The notes under the pieces were generated by a model, which ran no database searches, was not told where the DNA came from, and was given only the letters and a program-made list of their open reading frames with translations. DNA of 64,000 bases, taken from positions 1-64,000 of the forward strand of contig JAKLKD010000007.1 of NCBI GenBank assembly GCA_023150845.1, read 5' to 3'. Source of the DNA: Myxococcota bacterium. GTDB taxonomy: Bacteria; Myxococcota_A; UBA796; CAJQPC01. Of the stretch, positions 16,421 to 24,520 are shown piece by piece; within the stretch, counting starts at the first letter, position 1; every line of letters begins with the position of its first letter. A program made the translations under genes and the position numbers.

Positions 16421-17193
16421 CCCCGATCCCCTGGACCTACGTTCGCGCCGAGCTTCGCCGCGAGCCCCTCGCCTTCATGGGCCTCAGCGCGGGCCTGTTC
16501 GGCGCCGTGTCCATCCTCGCGACCTGCTGGGCCGTCCCACGGCTGCCGGAGTCTGTGCTCACGCTCCTGAGCCTCAGCCTCGCCGTGGAGGGGCTCCCGG
16601 CCCTCGTGCTGGTGAACACCCTGCTCGCGGTGTGGTTTGTGGCGTATTTTGTCGGCGCCGTCGTCGTCATCCGCGCCATCGCCGCGCCCCGGGCCGAGAA
16701 CGGCCTCGACCTCCTGCTGGTGAAGCCCGTGCCCCCGGAGGTGTTTGTGTGGAGTCGCATCTTGCCCGCCTTCGGGCTCTGCGCGGCGGTGGGCCTCGGC
16801 CTGAGCCTCACCCAGGTCATCGGCATGTGGGGCCTGTTTGACGACCAGCTCAGCGCCGCCGGGGCGTTGGGGGCGGGGCTCACCACCGTCGCCGTCGCCA
16901 TCGCCCAGCTCGGGGCGCTCACGGCGCTCACCGCGCGCAGCACCGAGCTCGCCGGGGCCTTGGGCCTCGCCATCGCCGTGTTCATGGCGGTGCTCACCCC
17001 AACCTCTGTGTTTATTTACCGGCCCGACCTCTTCCCCGTAGACGGCCTGGGGCGCGCGCTCTTCGTCGCGCCCACGAGCCTCATCCTGCACAGCGAGCTG
17101 ATCGCCTGGGCCTGGCCCATCGTGATGCTGGTCGGCGTCGGGGTCGGGGCCTTGGGCCTCGCCTGGGCGGCGCGGCGGGTGGTGGTGGGCTGA
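16417..17193 (+). CDS. ABC-2 type permease, second subunit
   Basis: 258 residues with six predicted membrane spans and the cytoplasmic stretch RAENGLDLLLVKPVPPEVFVWSR near residue 90-113. This is the same element as in the preceding permease, so the two are distant paralogues forming a heterodimeric channel. It is the last gene of the tetR-ATPase-permease-permease operon. Its stop lies 9 bp from the converging stop of the reverse-strand gene at 17203. Confidence 0.92.
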   Translation: MTPIPWTYVRAELRREPLAFMGLSAGLFGAVSILATCWAVPRLPESVLTLLSLSLAVEGLPALVLVNTLLAVWFVAYFVGAVVVIRAIAAPRAENGLDLLLVKPVPPEVFVWSRILPAFGLCAAVGLGLSLTQVIGMWGLFDDQLSAAGALGAGLTTVAVAIAQLGALTALTARSTELAGALGLAIAVFMAVLTPTSVFIYRPDLFPVDGLGRALFVAPTSLILHSELIAWAWPIVMLVGVGVGALGLAWAARRVVVG

Positions 17194-17202
17194 GACGCTG
17201 GG

Positions 17203-17811
17203 CTAAGCGTCTGTCCACCGCGGGTCTGGGTCGGTGAGGCGCAGCTCGACCTCGTCGCCGGAGCCGACGGCGGTGAAGGCGCCCTCGGGGAGCCGCTGGC
17301 GTAGGGCGCTCCGGAGGAGGAGCACCCGGGAGGTGGTGGCGGCCTCACAGTGGATGAAGCGCACCTTGGCCCGGGGCGGGCGCAGGGTGAGGAGCAGCTC
17401 CGCGAAGCCCTCCAAGACGGCCCGGGCGCGCTCGGGGGTGAGGCCGCGCAGGCGAAGCTCCACGGGCGGGGTGGCGCCGGGGGTGAGGGCGACCTCGGCG
17501 CCGTCGCCGAGCTTGGCGTTCATCACCGCGGCCCGGGCCTGGGCGAGCCAGTCGCCGCCTTCGCCGAGGGCCTCGGCGCGGGCGGGGCGGGACCGCAGGG
17601 CGGGCGGCGTGGCCTTCTGGGGCTTGGGCATGAGCCCCCAGGCGAGCAAGATGACGCCGACGCCGAGCAGCGTCGGGCCGACGGGCACGCTGAGGCGGGT
17701 CTCTAGCTCCACGGCGAACATGGCCGGGGTGCTGAGGCGGTCAATCTGTGTCAGGTAGAGCTGGGCCCCGCCGAGGAGCGCGAGGCTGAGGCCCCAGGAG
17801 GTCGCCTTCAT
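17203..17811 (-). CDS. Membrane protein of unknown function
   Basis: 202 residues. Two membrane segments (about 5-20 and 42-60) are followed by a soluble alpha/beta region of about 130 residues with no catalytic motif I recognise. Its start overlaps the end of the lipoprotein gene at 17808 by four bases (ATGA), so the two are translated together. This suggests a joint envelope function, probably with the lipoprotein held in the same membrane. Confidence 0.75.
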   Translation of the reverse strand: MKATSWGLSLALLGGAQLYLTQIDRLSTPAMFAVELETRLSVPVGPTLLGVGVILLAWGLMPKPQKATPPALRSRPARAEALGEGGDWLAQARAAVMNAKLGDGAEVALTPGATPPVELRLRGLTPERARAVLEGFAELLLTLRPPRAKVRFIHCEAATTSRVLLLRSALRQRLPEGAFTAVGSGDEVELRLTDPDPRWTDA

Positions 17812-18860
17812 GGTGTGTCTCCGGGTGGTGTGTCTCCGGTCGCGCCGGGCTCCGGGGGCAGCTCGACCTTGAGGTGCCGCCGCTCGTTGAGGATGCCCCG
17901 CAGGGCGTCCCCGGCGGGGGTGCCTCTGCCCAGGTCACGCACCCGGCGGACGAGGCCGGTCTGTGTGGGATCACGCACCACCTCCTCCTTGATGGCGGCG
18001 GTGAGCAGCTCGACGGCGGCGAGGCGCTCGGCGCCTTGAGCGGCGGCGCGACGCCAGGCGAGGAGCACGCCGACGAGGCCCAAGGCGAGCACGGCGGCGA
18101 AGGCGGCCATGGCGCGGGCGAAGGCGTCGGCCTCCTCCTGAAAGGCGGTGAACCAGGTCTCCCGGTCCTCACGGATGGCCTCGCCGAGCTCCCCGCGCAT
18201 GGCGGTGGCGACCTCCTCCAGCATGGCGCGGGTGGAGGCGCGGGTGAGCTCGACCAAGGCGGGGTTGAGCTGCTCGGCCATCGTGAGCCGGGCGGCGGGG
18301 GCCAAGGAGTCGGTGAGCGCCCGGGCGAAGGCCGGGGCGAGCTGGGTCTCCAGGACCACGGCGGCGGCGGGGCCGAGCTCGTCTCGCAGCCCCGCGGCGG
18401 CCTGGGCGCGCAGGCGGGGGCCCAAGGTGTCGACGGTGGCGCGCTCTAAGGTCAACACAAACCCGAGGAGGTCTTGGCGGGCGGGATCTTGGGTGAGCGC
18501 CCGGGCGCCGTCGCGGATCGCCGCGGCCCACTCGGCGCGGAGCGCGGGGCCGAGGTCCGTCTTGAGCGCGTCGGCGAAGGCCGGGGCCAAGGCGTCGACC
18601 AGGGCGGCGGCGCGGGCGGTGAGCAGGGCCTCCCGCTCGGGGTCGCTGAGCCCGGCGGTGGCGGCCGTCGCGACGGCTTCAGCGAGGCGCTGCACCGCCT
18701 CCTGCACCTCGGGGCGGGCGAGCTGGGCGGCGAGGCGGGCGCCCTCGGCGTCGAGGCCCACGAGCGCGCCTTCAGCGGCGGCCTGGGCGTGGCCGCGTGT
18801 CCACGAGACGCAGCCCGGCGTGGTGAGCAGGAGGACGGCGAAGGCGACGGGGAGGCGCAT
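17808..18860 (-). CDS. Predicted lipoprotein with long helical domain and C-terminal membrane segment
   Basis: 350 residues. It has a lipoprotein-like signal peptide (hydrophobic stretch ending TTPGC, Cys about 17). An Ala/Leu-rich, largely helical region with repeating DALAPAFADAL / TQLAPAFARAL / DSLAPAARLTM motifs spans about 85-205, and one transmembrane segment lies near 250-270. A cytoplasmic or periplasmic tail with Pro/Gly repeats (GATGDTPPGDTP) completes it. The internal motif repeat suggests a bundle or rod. No family is recognised. It is translationally coupled to the 17203-17811 gene. Confidence 0.75.
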   Translation of the reverse strand: MRLPVAFAVLLLTTPGCVSWTRGHAQAAAEGALVGLDAEGARLAAQLARPEVQEAVQRLAEAVATAATAGLSDPEREALLTARAAALVDALAPAFADALKTDLGPALRAEWAAAIRDGARALTQDPARQDLLGFVLTLERATVDTLGPRLRAQAAAGLRDELGPAAAVVLETQLAPAFARALTDSLAPAARLTMAEQLNPALVELTRASTRAMLEEVATAMRGELGEAIREDRETWFTAFQEEADAFARAMAAFAAVLALGLVGVLLAWRRAAAQGAERLAAVELLTAAIKEEVVRDPTQTGLVRRVRDLGRGTPAGDALRGILNERRHLKVELPPEPGATGDTPPGDTP

Positions 18861-18885
18861 CCCCAGAGCCTACATCATCCGGCGC

Positions 18886-20376
18886 TCACTGCGGGCGGGC
18901 CTGGGTGTTCCCCGCGGCGTCGGCGGCGGGGGCGGCGGCGGCGGGGGCGGCGCGGCTAAAGAGCGAGACGTAGTTCCAGGCGCCGGACATCTGGGTGTCG
19001 GTGATGCTGTCGGACTCGCCCCGGGACTCGTTCGCCGCCGGATCCTGGGCCCGGCGCACACGCCAGTCGTCATCGACGCCGTCCGCGTCTGTGTCGTTCG
19101 CGCTCACGCGGTTGCGGTAGGCCGAGGCGCCGCGGGTGCTGCCGACGTCGGCGTAGGCGTCGCCGGTCTGATCGCGGCGGTAGGTGGCGCGCATCCCGCC
19201 GTACGGGTCATCGATCACGATCCCGTCGTTGGTGACCTGCTGCACGGTGACGATGTGGGTGCCCGACTGCCCGCGGCCCTTGTGGAAGAGGCTGAGCATC
19301 ACCGCGCCGCCGGCCTCCAGGGTGGTCTTCATGCGCTCCTTCACCACGGGCCAGGTGTTCGCCCCGCCGCGCTGCAGCGTCTCTTGGGTGGGGCGCTCGG
19401 CGGCGGTGGGCTCCACACGGTTGAGGAGCGTCCCGGCGTTGCCGGTGATCGAGGTGCGGGAGATGCCCAGGAGGCTCATCAAGAACGCGACCACGTCCTC
19501 CATCTGGGCGTCGGCCTGGAAGGTCTCGGCCATGTTCGCGCGCTGGGCGTTCGTGGTGCTGCCGCCGCGCAGGCGCTGGTAACCCGAGCCCGCGTTGTTC
19601 TCGTTGTCCAAGAAGGTGCGCACCCGGCGCTCCCACTCGCCCTCGGGGAGCTCAATCTGGGAGAGATCCTCACGCGCCGGGTCGCGGCGCTGGCTGCGCA
19701 GCCAGGCCTTCTTGAGCTCGGTCTCTACGGCGGCCACCACGTCCGCGCGGCTGTAGCCGAGGCGCTCCAGCACCATCGCGAAGGAGGTGACGTTGCAGGT
19801 GGCTTCAGGGGAGGTGAGGTTGTCGGACTGGGTGCGGTACTGGGGCACGCCGAGGCGGGAGTTCCAGTCATCGGCGCTGTGCTGGCTGCCCTCGACCTGG
19901 GTGCCTGTGCCCGCCGTGGCGTCGGCGACGCCGACCTCCAGGGTGCGGATGAGCGCGCGCACCGAGGGGATGAGCTCCGGCGGCACGAAGCCGCGCACCT
20001 GGGAGGCCGTGCCCGTGCCCTCGCTCGTCGGCGCGGTGTCCAGCGTGGTGAGGTCGGGCACCGTCCCGGCGGCGAGCTGCGAGGAGACCGTCTCGACCTG
20101 CATCAGCAGGCCCTCGACCCGGCGGGCCTTGGTGTCGCCGGTCAGCTCGGCGATCTCCGTGGTGCGCGTCTGCAAGAAGGTGCGGTACCCGGCGATGAAC
20201 TGCTGCCGGGGCGTCTGCTGGGCCTGGCCGTCCGCCGCCGGGGCGGCGCCGTTCTCGCCGCGAAGCTGGGCCTGGGCCTGGGCGTTCGACTGACCCCCCT
20301 GCTGCGGCGCCTGGGCGTCTACGCGGGTGTCGGTCTGCTGGGCGGGGGTGGCCTGACGCTGGGCTCTGCCGGACAT
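18886..20376 (-). CDS. C39-like papain-fold cysteine peptidase with low-complexity N-terminus
   Basis: 496 residues from the ATG at 20376 (GGAG eight bases upstream). The first 55 residues are Gln/Ala-rich and disordered, with no signal peptide. A helical region follows to about 165. The catalytic domain begins WNSRLGVPQYRTQSDN, with Cys194 in EATCNVTSFAM, His374 in SGTHIVTV and Asp389/390 in VIDDPYGG: the Cys-His-Asp order of Peptidase_C39-type domains. The tail carries an Asp-rich calcium-loop-like segment (NDTDADGVDDDW). The lack of a signal peptide leaves open export by a specialised route. Substrate unknown. Confidence 0.75.
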   Translation of the reverse strand: MSGRAQRQATPAQQTDTRVDAQAPQQGGQSNAQAQAQLRGENGAAPAADGQAQQTPRQQFIAGYRTFLQTRTTEIAELTGDTKARRVEGLLMQVETVSSQLAAGTVPDLTTLDTAPTSEGTGTASQVRGFVPPELIPSVRALIRTLEVGVADATAGTGTQVEGSQHSADDWNSRLGVPQYRTQSDNLTSPEATCNVTSFAMVLERLGYSRADVVAAVETELKKAWLRSQRRDPAREDLSQIELPEGEWERRVRTFLDNENNAGSGYQRLRGGSTTNAQRANMAETFQADAQMEDVVAFLMSLLGISRTSITGNAGTLLNRVEPTAAERPTQETLQRGGANTWPVVKERMKTTLEAGGAVMLSLFHKGRGQSGTHIVTVQQVTNDGIVIDDPYGGMRATYRRDQTGDAYADVGSTRGASAYRNRVSANDTDADGVDDDWRVRRAQDPAANESRGESDSITDTQMSGAWNYVSLFSRAAPAAAAPAADAAGNTQARPQ

Positions 20377-20458
20377 CGAAGCGCTCCGAGGCGTGTCTTG
20401 CGGGAGGGTGTGCACACTACGCTACCGCAAGCGCTGAGAACGTCAAGCGTTAAGTTCT

Positions 20459-20474
20459 GGGGCCCTCGGGCCCC
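20459..20474 (-). terminator. GC hairpin after the 20526-21569 lipoprotein gene
   Basis: A perfect GGGGCCC / GGGCCCC inverted repeat lies 52 bp downstream of the lipoprotein stop and 82 bp upstream of the C39 peptidase start. It has no clear T-tract. Confidence 0.35.
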
Positions 20475-20525
20475 CTCAACGCAGGGCGGTGACTTCAATA
20501 ATTCCCCAAGGGGAGGAGGCCCGCC

Positions 20526-21569
20526 TCAGGGCAGGTGAATCCGGTACACGTTGCCCTCCTCGGTGCCCACATAGAGCGCGGGCGGCTTGATGGCGGCGGC
20601 CAAGGCGCTCGCGCGCTCGCCTTGGGGCCAAGGCAGCGGCGTGGCGGGCCCACCGGCGAAGTCGCGGGACTGTAGCTCAACGCGGGTGATCTCGCCGGGG
20701 GCCTCGCCGTCGGCGACCAGGGCCCACAGGGCGGTGGGGGACGACCACGCCACGGCGCGCACAAACGCGGGCACCTCCTCACGCTCCTCCCCGTCGAGGG
20801 ACAACACACGGACGCGGCTAGGGTCGAGGCGGTCGTGGGCGGCGAGGTGCTGGCCGTCGGGCGCGGGGCGGGGCGGAAAATAGCCCTCTTCGCTGAGACG
20901 GGCCTGGTTGAGCTCGTTCACATCAGGGCCGAGGCCCTCCGACGCCGGGGGCGTCTGACCGTCCCAGGTGTAGAGCACCCCGTCGGCGACGAGGCGTAAG
21001 GTGCCCTCGCGGGGGCCGGGCAGCACGAGGCTCAGCTCGGCGTCGGGCAGGGGCGGGCCGCCAAGAGGGTCCCCCTCGGCGCTCCAGGCCCCGCCCGCGC
21101 CGCCGAACCAGCGCCCGCCGGGGGCCCAGCGGAGCTCCGGGTCGCCGCCCTCGATGAGAGAGAGCGCGCCCGAGGGCGAGAGGAGCTGGGCCGGGGCGTC
21201 GGGCCCGAAGCCCAGCAGCAGGGCCGCGCCGTCGGCGCCAAGCCGCACAGACCAGCGCGGCGGGGAGCCCGCGCAGCAGGGGTCACGGTACTCCCAGCGC
21301 GTCTCACCGTCGCGCAGATCGATGAGGGTGTAGGCCAAGGGCTCGCCGCCGCCCTCCCGCGCGACGAACAAGAAGCGCCCGTCCTCCGAGACCTCCAGGC
21401 GCCGGATGGGGTGTGGGGCCGAGGACACCGGCCGCTGCACCGGGCGCAGGGGGACAGGGCGCATCGCGCCGGGCTCATGCTCATCGAGCAGCTCGTCCAG
21501 GGCGTACTTCATCGGGGCTCCGCAGGCGGTGAGGAGGAGGAGGGCGAGGAGGGCGCGAGGCGCGTTCAT
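20526..21569 (-). CDS. Beta-propeller-like lipoprotein
   Basis: 347 residues from the ATG at 21569. The N-terminal lipoprotein signal (ALLALLLLTACGAP, Cys about residue 16) anchors it to a membrane. The body shows repeated WD40/TolB-like strands: IRRLEVSEDGRFLFVAREGG, WSVRLGADGAALLLGF, LRWAPGGRWF, VRAVAWSSPTALWALVADG, LYVGTEEGNVYRIHLP. It is therefore probably a propeller used for binding rather than catalysis. It is divergent from the lipoprotein array that starts at 21854. No further assignment is possible. Confidence 0.82.
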   Translation of the reverse strand: MNAPRALLALLLLTACGAPMKYALDELLDEHEPGAMRPVPLRPVQRPVSSAPHPIRRLEVSEDGRFLFVAREGGGEPLAYTLIDLRDGETRWEYRDPCCAGSPPRWSVRLGADGAALLLGFGPDAPAQLLSPSGALSLIEGGDPELRWAPGGRWFGGAGGAWSAEGDPLGGPPLPDAELSLVLPGPREGTLRLVADGVLYTWDGQTPPASEGLGPDVNELNQARLSEEGYFPPRPAPDGQHLAAHDRLDPSRVRVLSLDGEEREEVPAFVRAVAWSSPTALWALVADGEAPGEITRVELQSRDFAGGPATPLPWPQGERASALAAAIKPPALYVGTEEGNVYRIHLP

Positions 21570-21708
21570 CCCCCAAGGGTACACCCGGGCGGGGGTGGAG
21601 GGGAGGGGGGAGGCTCAACTCCGCGCCCAAACGAGGTCTCGGCGCCCGTGGGGGCCCCCTCACGCCCCCAAAGCGCCGCGACGAGCGCGCGCCCGCCGAG
21701 AGGTCCGG

Positions 21709-21736
21709 CTATAAATGACATATTTGTCATTTATAG
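21709..21736. promoter_or_regulatory. 28-bp AT-rich palindrome upstream of the lipoprotein array
   Basis: The left arm CTATAAATGACA (21709-21720) and right arm TGTCATTTATAG (21725-21736) are perfect reverse complements around the loop TATT. It lies 117 bp before the first array gene, in DNA that is otherwise very GC-rich. Its size and symmetry suit a dimeric regulator site. TATAAA within it could also serve as a -10 element. Confidence 0.55.
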
Positions 21737-21853
21737 AGAGTGCCTCGGGACGGGATCGCCGAGACGAGCTCCATCTCTTGCCCCTCGCGCCAATTCTTAT
21801 GCTACGCTGCCCAGAACCCTTTGCTGAGCGTGTCCGCCGATGGAGAGTCTCCG

Positions 21854-22300
21854 ATGAGCCGCCGATTCGAGCCGAGCCAGCGCCCCACGAGCGGTGACCG
21901 CCGAGGGTGGGTCGCCCTGGGCTTGCTCTCGGCGGCGGCCTGCGCGCCCACTCCAGAGCTTGGCGAGGGCTTCGTGCCCGCGATGAGCTTCGCGGCAGCC
22001 GCTCAGAACTGCGCGGCGCTGCAGGCGGTGAGCGAGCCGCTCTGCGGAGAGGAGACGTTCCCGGTTCACTGTTGGTGGGCGTCGTCTTACGAAGATGCTG
22101 CGGCCTTTCGGTCAGTCACGGAACGGCCTGCCTTCACCTGCGACGCCGGGATTGGGGTCGCGTTACGGAGTGCATTGGAGCAACGAGTGAGTTGTGAAAT
22201 TGACGAGGATCTCATCATCGCGTCAATTCAATGCAGCCCATTAGACACAGGAGGTGAGTCCACCTGTGCGCCAACATTTTCCTGCTTCGGTGTGCGATGA
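21854..22300 (+). CDS. Array lipoprotein A1 (8-Cys family A)
   Basis: 148 residues; first gene of the alternating array. I chose the ATG at 21854, behind ggagagtctccg, because it opens a signal peptide that ends LLSAAACAP (lipobox Cys). The mature part has eight further cysteines in the pattern NC, PLC, VHC, FTC, SC, QC, TC, SC, with the conserved core CGEETFPVHCWW near residue 70-80. No catalytic motif is present, so a small disulfide-stabilised envelope protein is most likely. Its stop overlaps the start of B1 (ATGA, 22297-22300). About 100 bp of its 5' mature region is nearly identical to A2, which indicates duplication. Function unknown. Confidence 0.88.
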   Translation: MSRRFEPSQRPTSGDRRGWVALGLLSAAACAPTPELGEGFVPAMSFAAAAQNCAALQAVSEPLCGEETFPVHCWWASSYEDAAAFRSVTERPAFTCDAGIGVALRSALEQRVSCEIDEDLIIASIQCSPLDTGGESTCAPTFSCFGVR

Positions 22301-22722
22301 GGCAAAAGAACACGTCTCAGGGGCTGATCTCAGACACAAAACATTCGGCTATCCTCTTGCTCACGATGCTCGGCTCGGTGTTGGGCGGATGTCAGGAGTA
22401 CAACATCCCCCACATTGAGCTCTCAGAGGACGCAGAGCACGCAGCTTACAACTGCGACGTGCTGGCGCTAGCCTCGGACTGGGATTGTTCACCGGAGGAT
22501 CGTGTGATCCCGCTGAGCTGTAGCTGGGGAGACAAAGACCGCTCAGGAGCCGTGACCATAGAAGGCAGCACAGGCTGCGTCACGATGACTTGCGCGGAGG
22601 TGCTCTATCGGGCGGAGAACGAGTGCACCTACGACCAAAACGGAGAGACCGTCCTCCACGACAACACCACCGCCGAGTGCTGCACCGCCGACGATTGCGG
22701 CGTGGAGTTCGGATGTTACTGA
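22297..22722 (+). CDS. Array lipoprotein B1 (10-Cys family B)
   Basis: 141 residues. A lipoprotein signal ends LGSVLGGC. The mature region carries ten more cysteines: YNC, DC, LSC, TGC, TC, EC, the adjacent pair ECC, DDC and the terminal FGCY. The C-terminal motif ECCTADDCGVEFGCY is identical in all four family B proteins here, so it is under strong constraint or gene conversion. The core EDRVIPLSCSWGDKD corresponds in position to EETFPVHCWW of family A. It overlaps A1 by four bases and A2 by ten (22713-22722). Confidence 0.88.
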   Translation: MRQKNTSQGLISDTKHSAILLLTMLGSVLGGCQEYNIPHIELSEDAEHAAYNCDVLALASDWDCSPEDRVIPLSCSWGDKDRSGAVTIEGSTGCVTMTCAEVLYRAENECTYDQNGETVLHDNTTAECCTADDCGVEFGCY

Positions 22723-22762
22723 ACCACCCTCTGCCCTTGGCGCTTTTCGGTGGCCTGCTCTC
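22667..22762 (+). repeat. 96-bp perfect direct repeat, copy 1 (pairs with 24340-24435)
   Basis: It spans the conserved B1 C-terminus, the B1/A2 overlap and the A2 signal peptide. It is identical base for base to 24340-24435 at the B3/truncated-A4 junction. Confidence 0.9.
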
Positions 22763-23135
22763 AGCGTTGGGCTGCGCGCCCACTCCAGAGCTTGGCGAGG
22801 GCTTCGTCCCAGCGTTCAGCTTCGCGGCGGCGGCTCAGAACTGCGCGGCGCTGCAGGCCGTGAGCGAGCCAATCTGCGGGGAGGAGACGTTCCCGGTTCA
22901 CTGCTGGTGGTCGGACTCATCTGACGAATACACTCTGGCTCGCGGGTATACGGAAAAACCAGCCCACACCTGCGACGAAGGGATTGACGCAGCCTTAGAG
23001 ATCGCGAGCTCGCAGGAGGTACGGTGTGAGCTCGATTACGATGCCCTGACCAACTCCTCAACCCAGTGCAGCTACGGTGACACGGGAGGAGATGTCTACT
23101 GTGCCCCAACACTCCTCTGTTTTGGTGTACGATGA
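22713..23135 (+). CDS. Array lipoprotein A2 (family A)
   Basis: 140 residues. The ATG at 22713 sits inside the last codons of B1 (the GGATGTTACTGA context), a ten-base overlap repeated at every B-to-A junction except the last. The signal peptide MLLNHPLPLALFGGLLSALGC ends in a lipobox. The mature part keeps all eight family A cysteines (NC, PIC, VHC, HTC, RC, QC, YC, LC) and the motif CGEETFPVHCWW. It shares PTPELGEGFVPA and NCAALQAVSEP with A1 and diverges in the second half. It overlaps B2 by ATGA. Confidence 0.88.
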   Translation: MLLNHPLPLALFGGLLSALGCAPTPELGEGFVPAFSFAAAAQNCAALQAVSEPICGEETFPVHCWWSDSSDEYTLARGYTEKPAHTCDEGIDAALEIASSQEVRCELDYDALTNSSTQCSYGDTGGDVYCAPTLLCFGVR

Positions 23136-23557
23136 GGCCCGTTCGCACGTTTTCTGCTCCAGTGGAAGTCAAGCCCAAGTCGGCAGGCGCACTGCTCCTC
23201 GTCTTCTGCTGTGTGCTCAGCGGATGCCAGACGTACAACGTCCCTCATATCCAGCGATCCAGGGATGCAGAGCACGCGGCCTACAACTGTGAGGTGATAG
23301 CGTTGGCGTCGGAGTGGAGCTGCCTGCCTGAAGAGCGAGTGATCCCGATAAGCTGTAGCTGGGGTGACGCAGACGTCTTCGGCGCGGTGACCATCGAGGG
23401 CAGCACGGGCTGCGTCACGGTGACCTGTGAGGATGTGCTCACGCGGGCTGAGATTGATTGCTTGAACGACGATGACGGCGAGCCAGTCCTCCGCGACAAC
23501 CCCGCCGATGAGTGCTGCACCGCCGACGACTGCGGCGTGGAGTTCGGATGTTACTGA
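23132..23557 (+). CDS. Array lipoprotein B2 (family B)
   Basis: 141 residues. The lipoprotein signal ends CCVLSGC. The mature sequence is closest to B1 (QTYNVPHI against QEYNIPHI, DAEHAAYNC, TIEGSTGCVT) and keeps the ten-Cys pattern and the invariant ECCTADDCGVEFGCY tail. Substitutions concentrate between about residues 95 and 125. It is coupled to A2 (ATGA at 23132) and to A3 (ten-base overlap, 23548-23557). Confidence 0.88.
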   Translation: MRPVRTFSAPVEVKPKSAGALLLVFCCVLSGCQTYNVPHIQRSRDAEHAAYNCEVIALASEWSCLPEERVIPISCSWGDADVFGAVTIEGSTGCVTVTCEDVLTRAEIDCLNDDDGEPVLRDNPADECCTADDCGVEFGCY

Positions 23558-23973
23558 ACCAACCTCTGCGCTTAGCGCTTCTGGTGGGCCTGCTCTCAGC
23601 GTTGGGCTGCGCGCCCAAGGATACCGACGTTGGCTTTGTCGCCTCAAGCAGCCTCTTCTCAGGCGCCCAGAACTGCATTATGCTTGAGACTATAAGCGTC
23701 GATGTCTGCGCTGGTGAGACCTTCCCGATCCACTGCATCTGGGGAGAGAGCTTCGGCAGATTCGATGGCGCAGGAGGGATCAGCGCGACCTCAGCGCAGA
23801 CCTGTGACGCTGCGTTGGCGCGTGCGGTGCAATTGGCCGCCGAAGAAGGCCTTCTATGTGAGGTCGTGGAGGGCCGTGTCATTGTGTATGAGATTCAATG
23901 TACAGATGAAGACACGGGTGACTCAGGCGCGATGGACAACTGTAGCCCCCTTTGGGTCTGTTCGAACTTATGA
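23548..23973 (+). CDS. Array lipoprotein A3 (family A)
   Basis: 141 residues. The signal peptide (MLLNQPLRLALLVGLLSALGC) is close to that of A2, while the mature part is more divergent (PKDTDVGFVASSSLFSGAQNC). All eight cysteines are retained (NC, VC, IHC, TC, LC, QC, NC, VC), with CAGETFPIHCIW in place of CGEETFPVHCWW. This combination of a conserved signal with a diverged mature domain fits diversifying duplication. It overlaps B3 by ATGA (23970-23973). Confidence 0.88.
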   Translation: MLLNQPLRLALLVGLLSALGCAPKDTDVGFVASSSLFSGAQNCIMLETISVDVCAGETFPIHCIWGESFGRFDGAGGISATSAQTCDAALARAVQLAAEEGLLCEVVEGRVIVYEIQCTDEDTGDSGAMDNCSPLWVCSNL

Positions 23974-24395
23974 ACACCTCCTTCATTCATCTGACCGGGA
24001 CAGTCCGTCCTCATAAGCTCTCGTCTGGTGGCGTCTTGCTGCTGGTGATCACAAGCGTAGCCTGTGCCCCTGAGGATGAGCTTGAGCTCACGCGCTCCCG
24101 CAACGCCGAGGACGCCGCCTACAACTGCGAGCTGCTGGCGATGGCCTCGGACTGGTACTGCCTGCCTGAAGACCGGGTGATCCCGCTGAGCTGTGGCTGG
24201 GGGCAAAAGGATCTTGGCGGCAGCGTGACCATTGAAGGCAACACGGGCTGCGTCACGACGACCTGTGAAGTTGTGCTAGATTTGGTAGAGCGGGACTGCT
24301 TCTACAACCAGAATGGCGAATTCATCCTTCGTGGCGATCCCACCGCCGAGTGCTGCACCGCCGACGATTGCGGCGTGGAGTTCGGATGTTACTGA
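23970..24395 (+). CDS. Array lipoprotein B3 (family B)
   Basis: 141 residues from the ATG at 23970; an upstream GTG at 23952 in the same frame is less likely because the ATGA overlap fits the array pattern. The signal peptide ends ITSVAC. The mature part reads RNAEDAAYNCELLAMASDWYC, closer to B4 than to B1, then the common GCVTTTC and ECCTADDCGVEFGCY. All ten cysteines are present. It ends in the 96-bp repeat shared with B1/A2. Confidence 0.88.
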   Translation: MNTSFIHLTGTVRPHKLSSGGVLLLVITSVACAPEDELELTRSRNAEDAAYNCELLAMASDWYCLPEDRVIPLSCGWGQKDLGGSVTIEGNTGCVTTTCEVVLDLVERDCFYNQNGEFILRGDPTAECCTADDCGVEFGCY

Positions 24396-24435
24396 ACCAC
24401 CCTCTGCCCTTGGCGCTTTTCGGTGGCCTGCTCTC
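24340..24435 (+). repeat. 96-bp perfect direct repeat, copy 2 (pairs with 22667-22762)
   Basis: Identical to 22667-22762; it ends inside the signal peptide of the deleted A copy, just where A2 continues into its mature domain. Confidence 0.9.
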
Positions 24436-24520
24436 GGCGCAGCCCGCACACTGTGAGGAGGGCGACACAGCTCAGGGCCCAGAGTGTGATCTGCAATTTT
24501 ACTGTGGCCGAACCTGGTGA
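24386..24520 (+). pseudogene. Internally deleted family A gene (A4 remnant, 44 codons)
   Basis: An open frame too short for usual gene callers. It starts like A2 (MLLNHPLPLALFGGLLSA), then jumps to QPAHCEEGDTAQGPECDLQFYCGRTW. The second part matches the last three-Cys segment of family A proteins (QC-SYGDTGGDVYC-APTLLC in A2), so about 95 central residues have been lost. The lipobox cysteine is gone. Reading frame and the overlap architecture are kept: a ten-base overlap with B3 and a GTGA overlap with the next gene. It may still be translated and keep downstream coupling intact. Confidence 0.7.
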
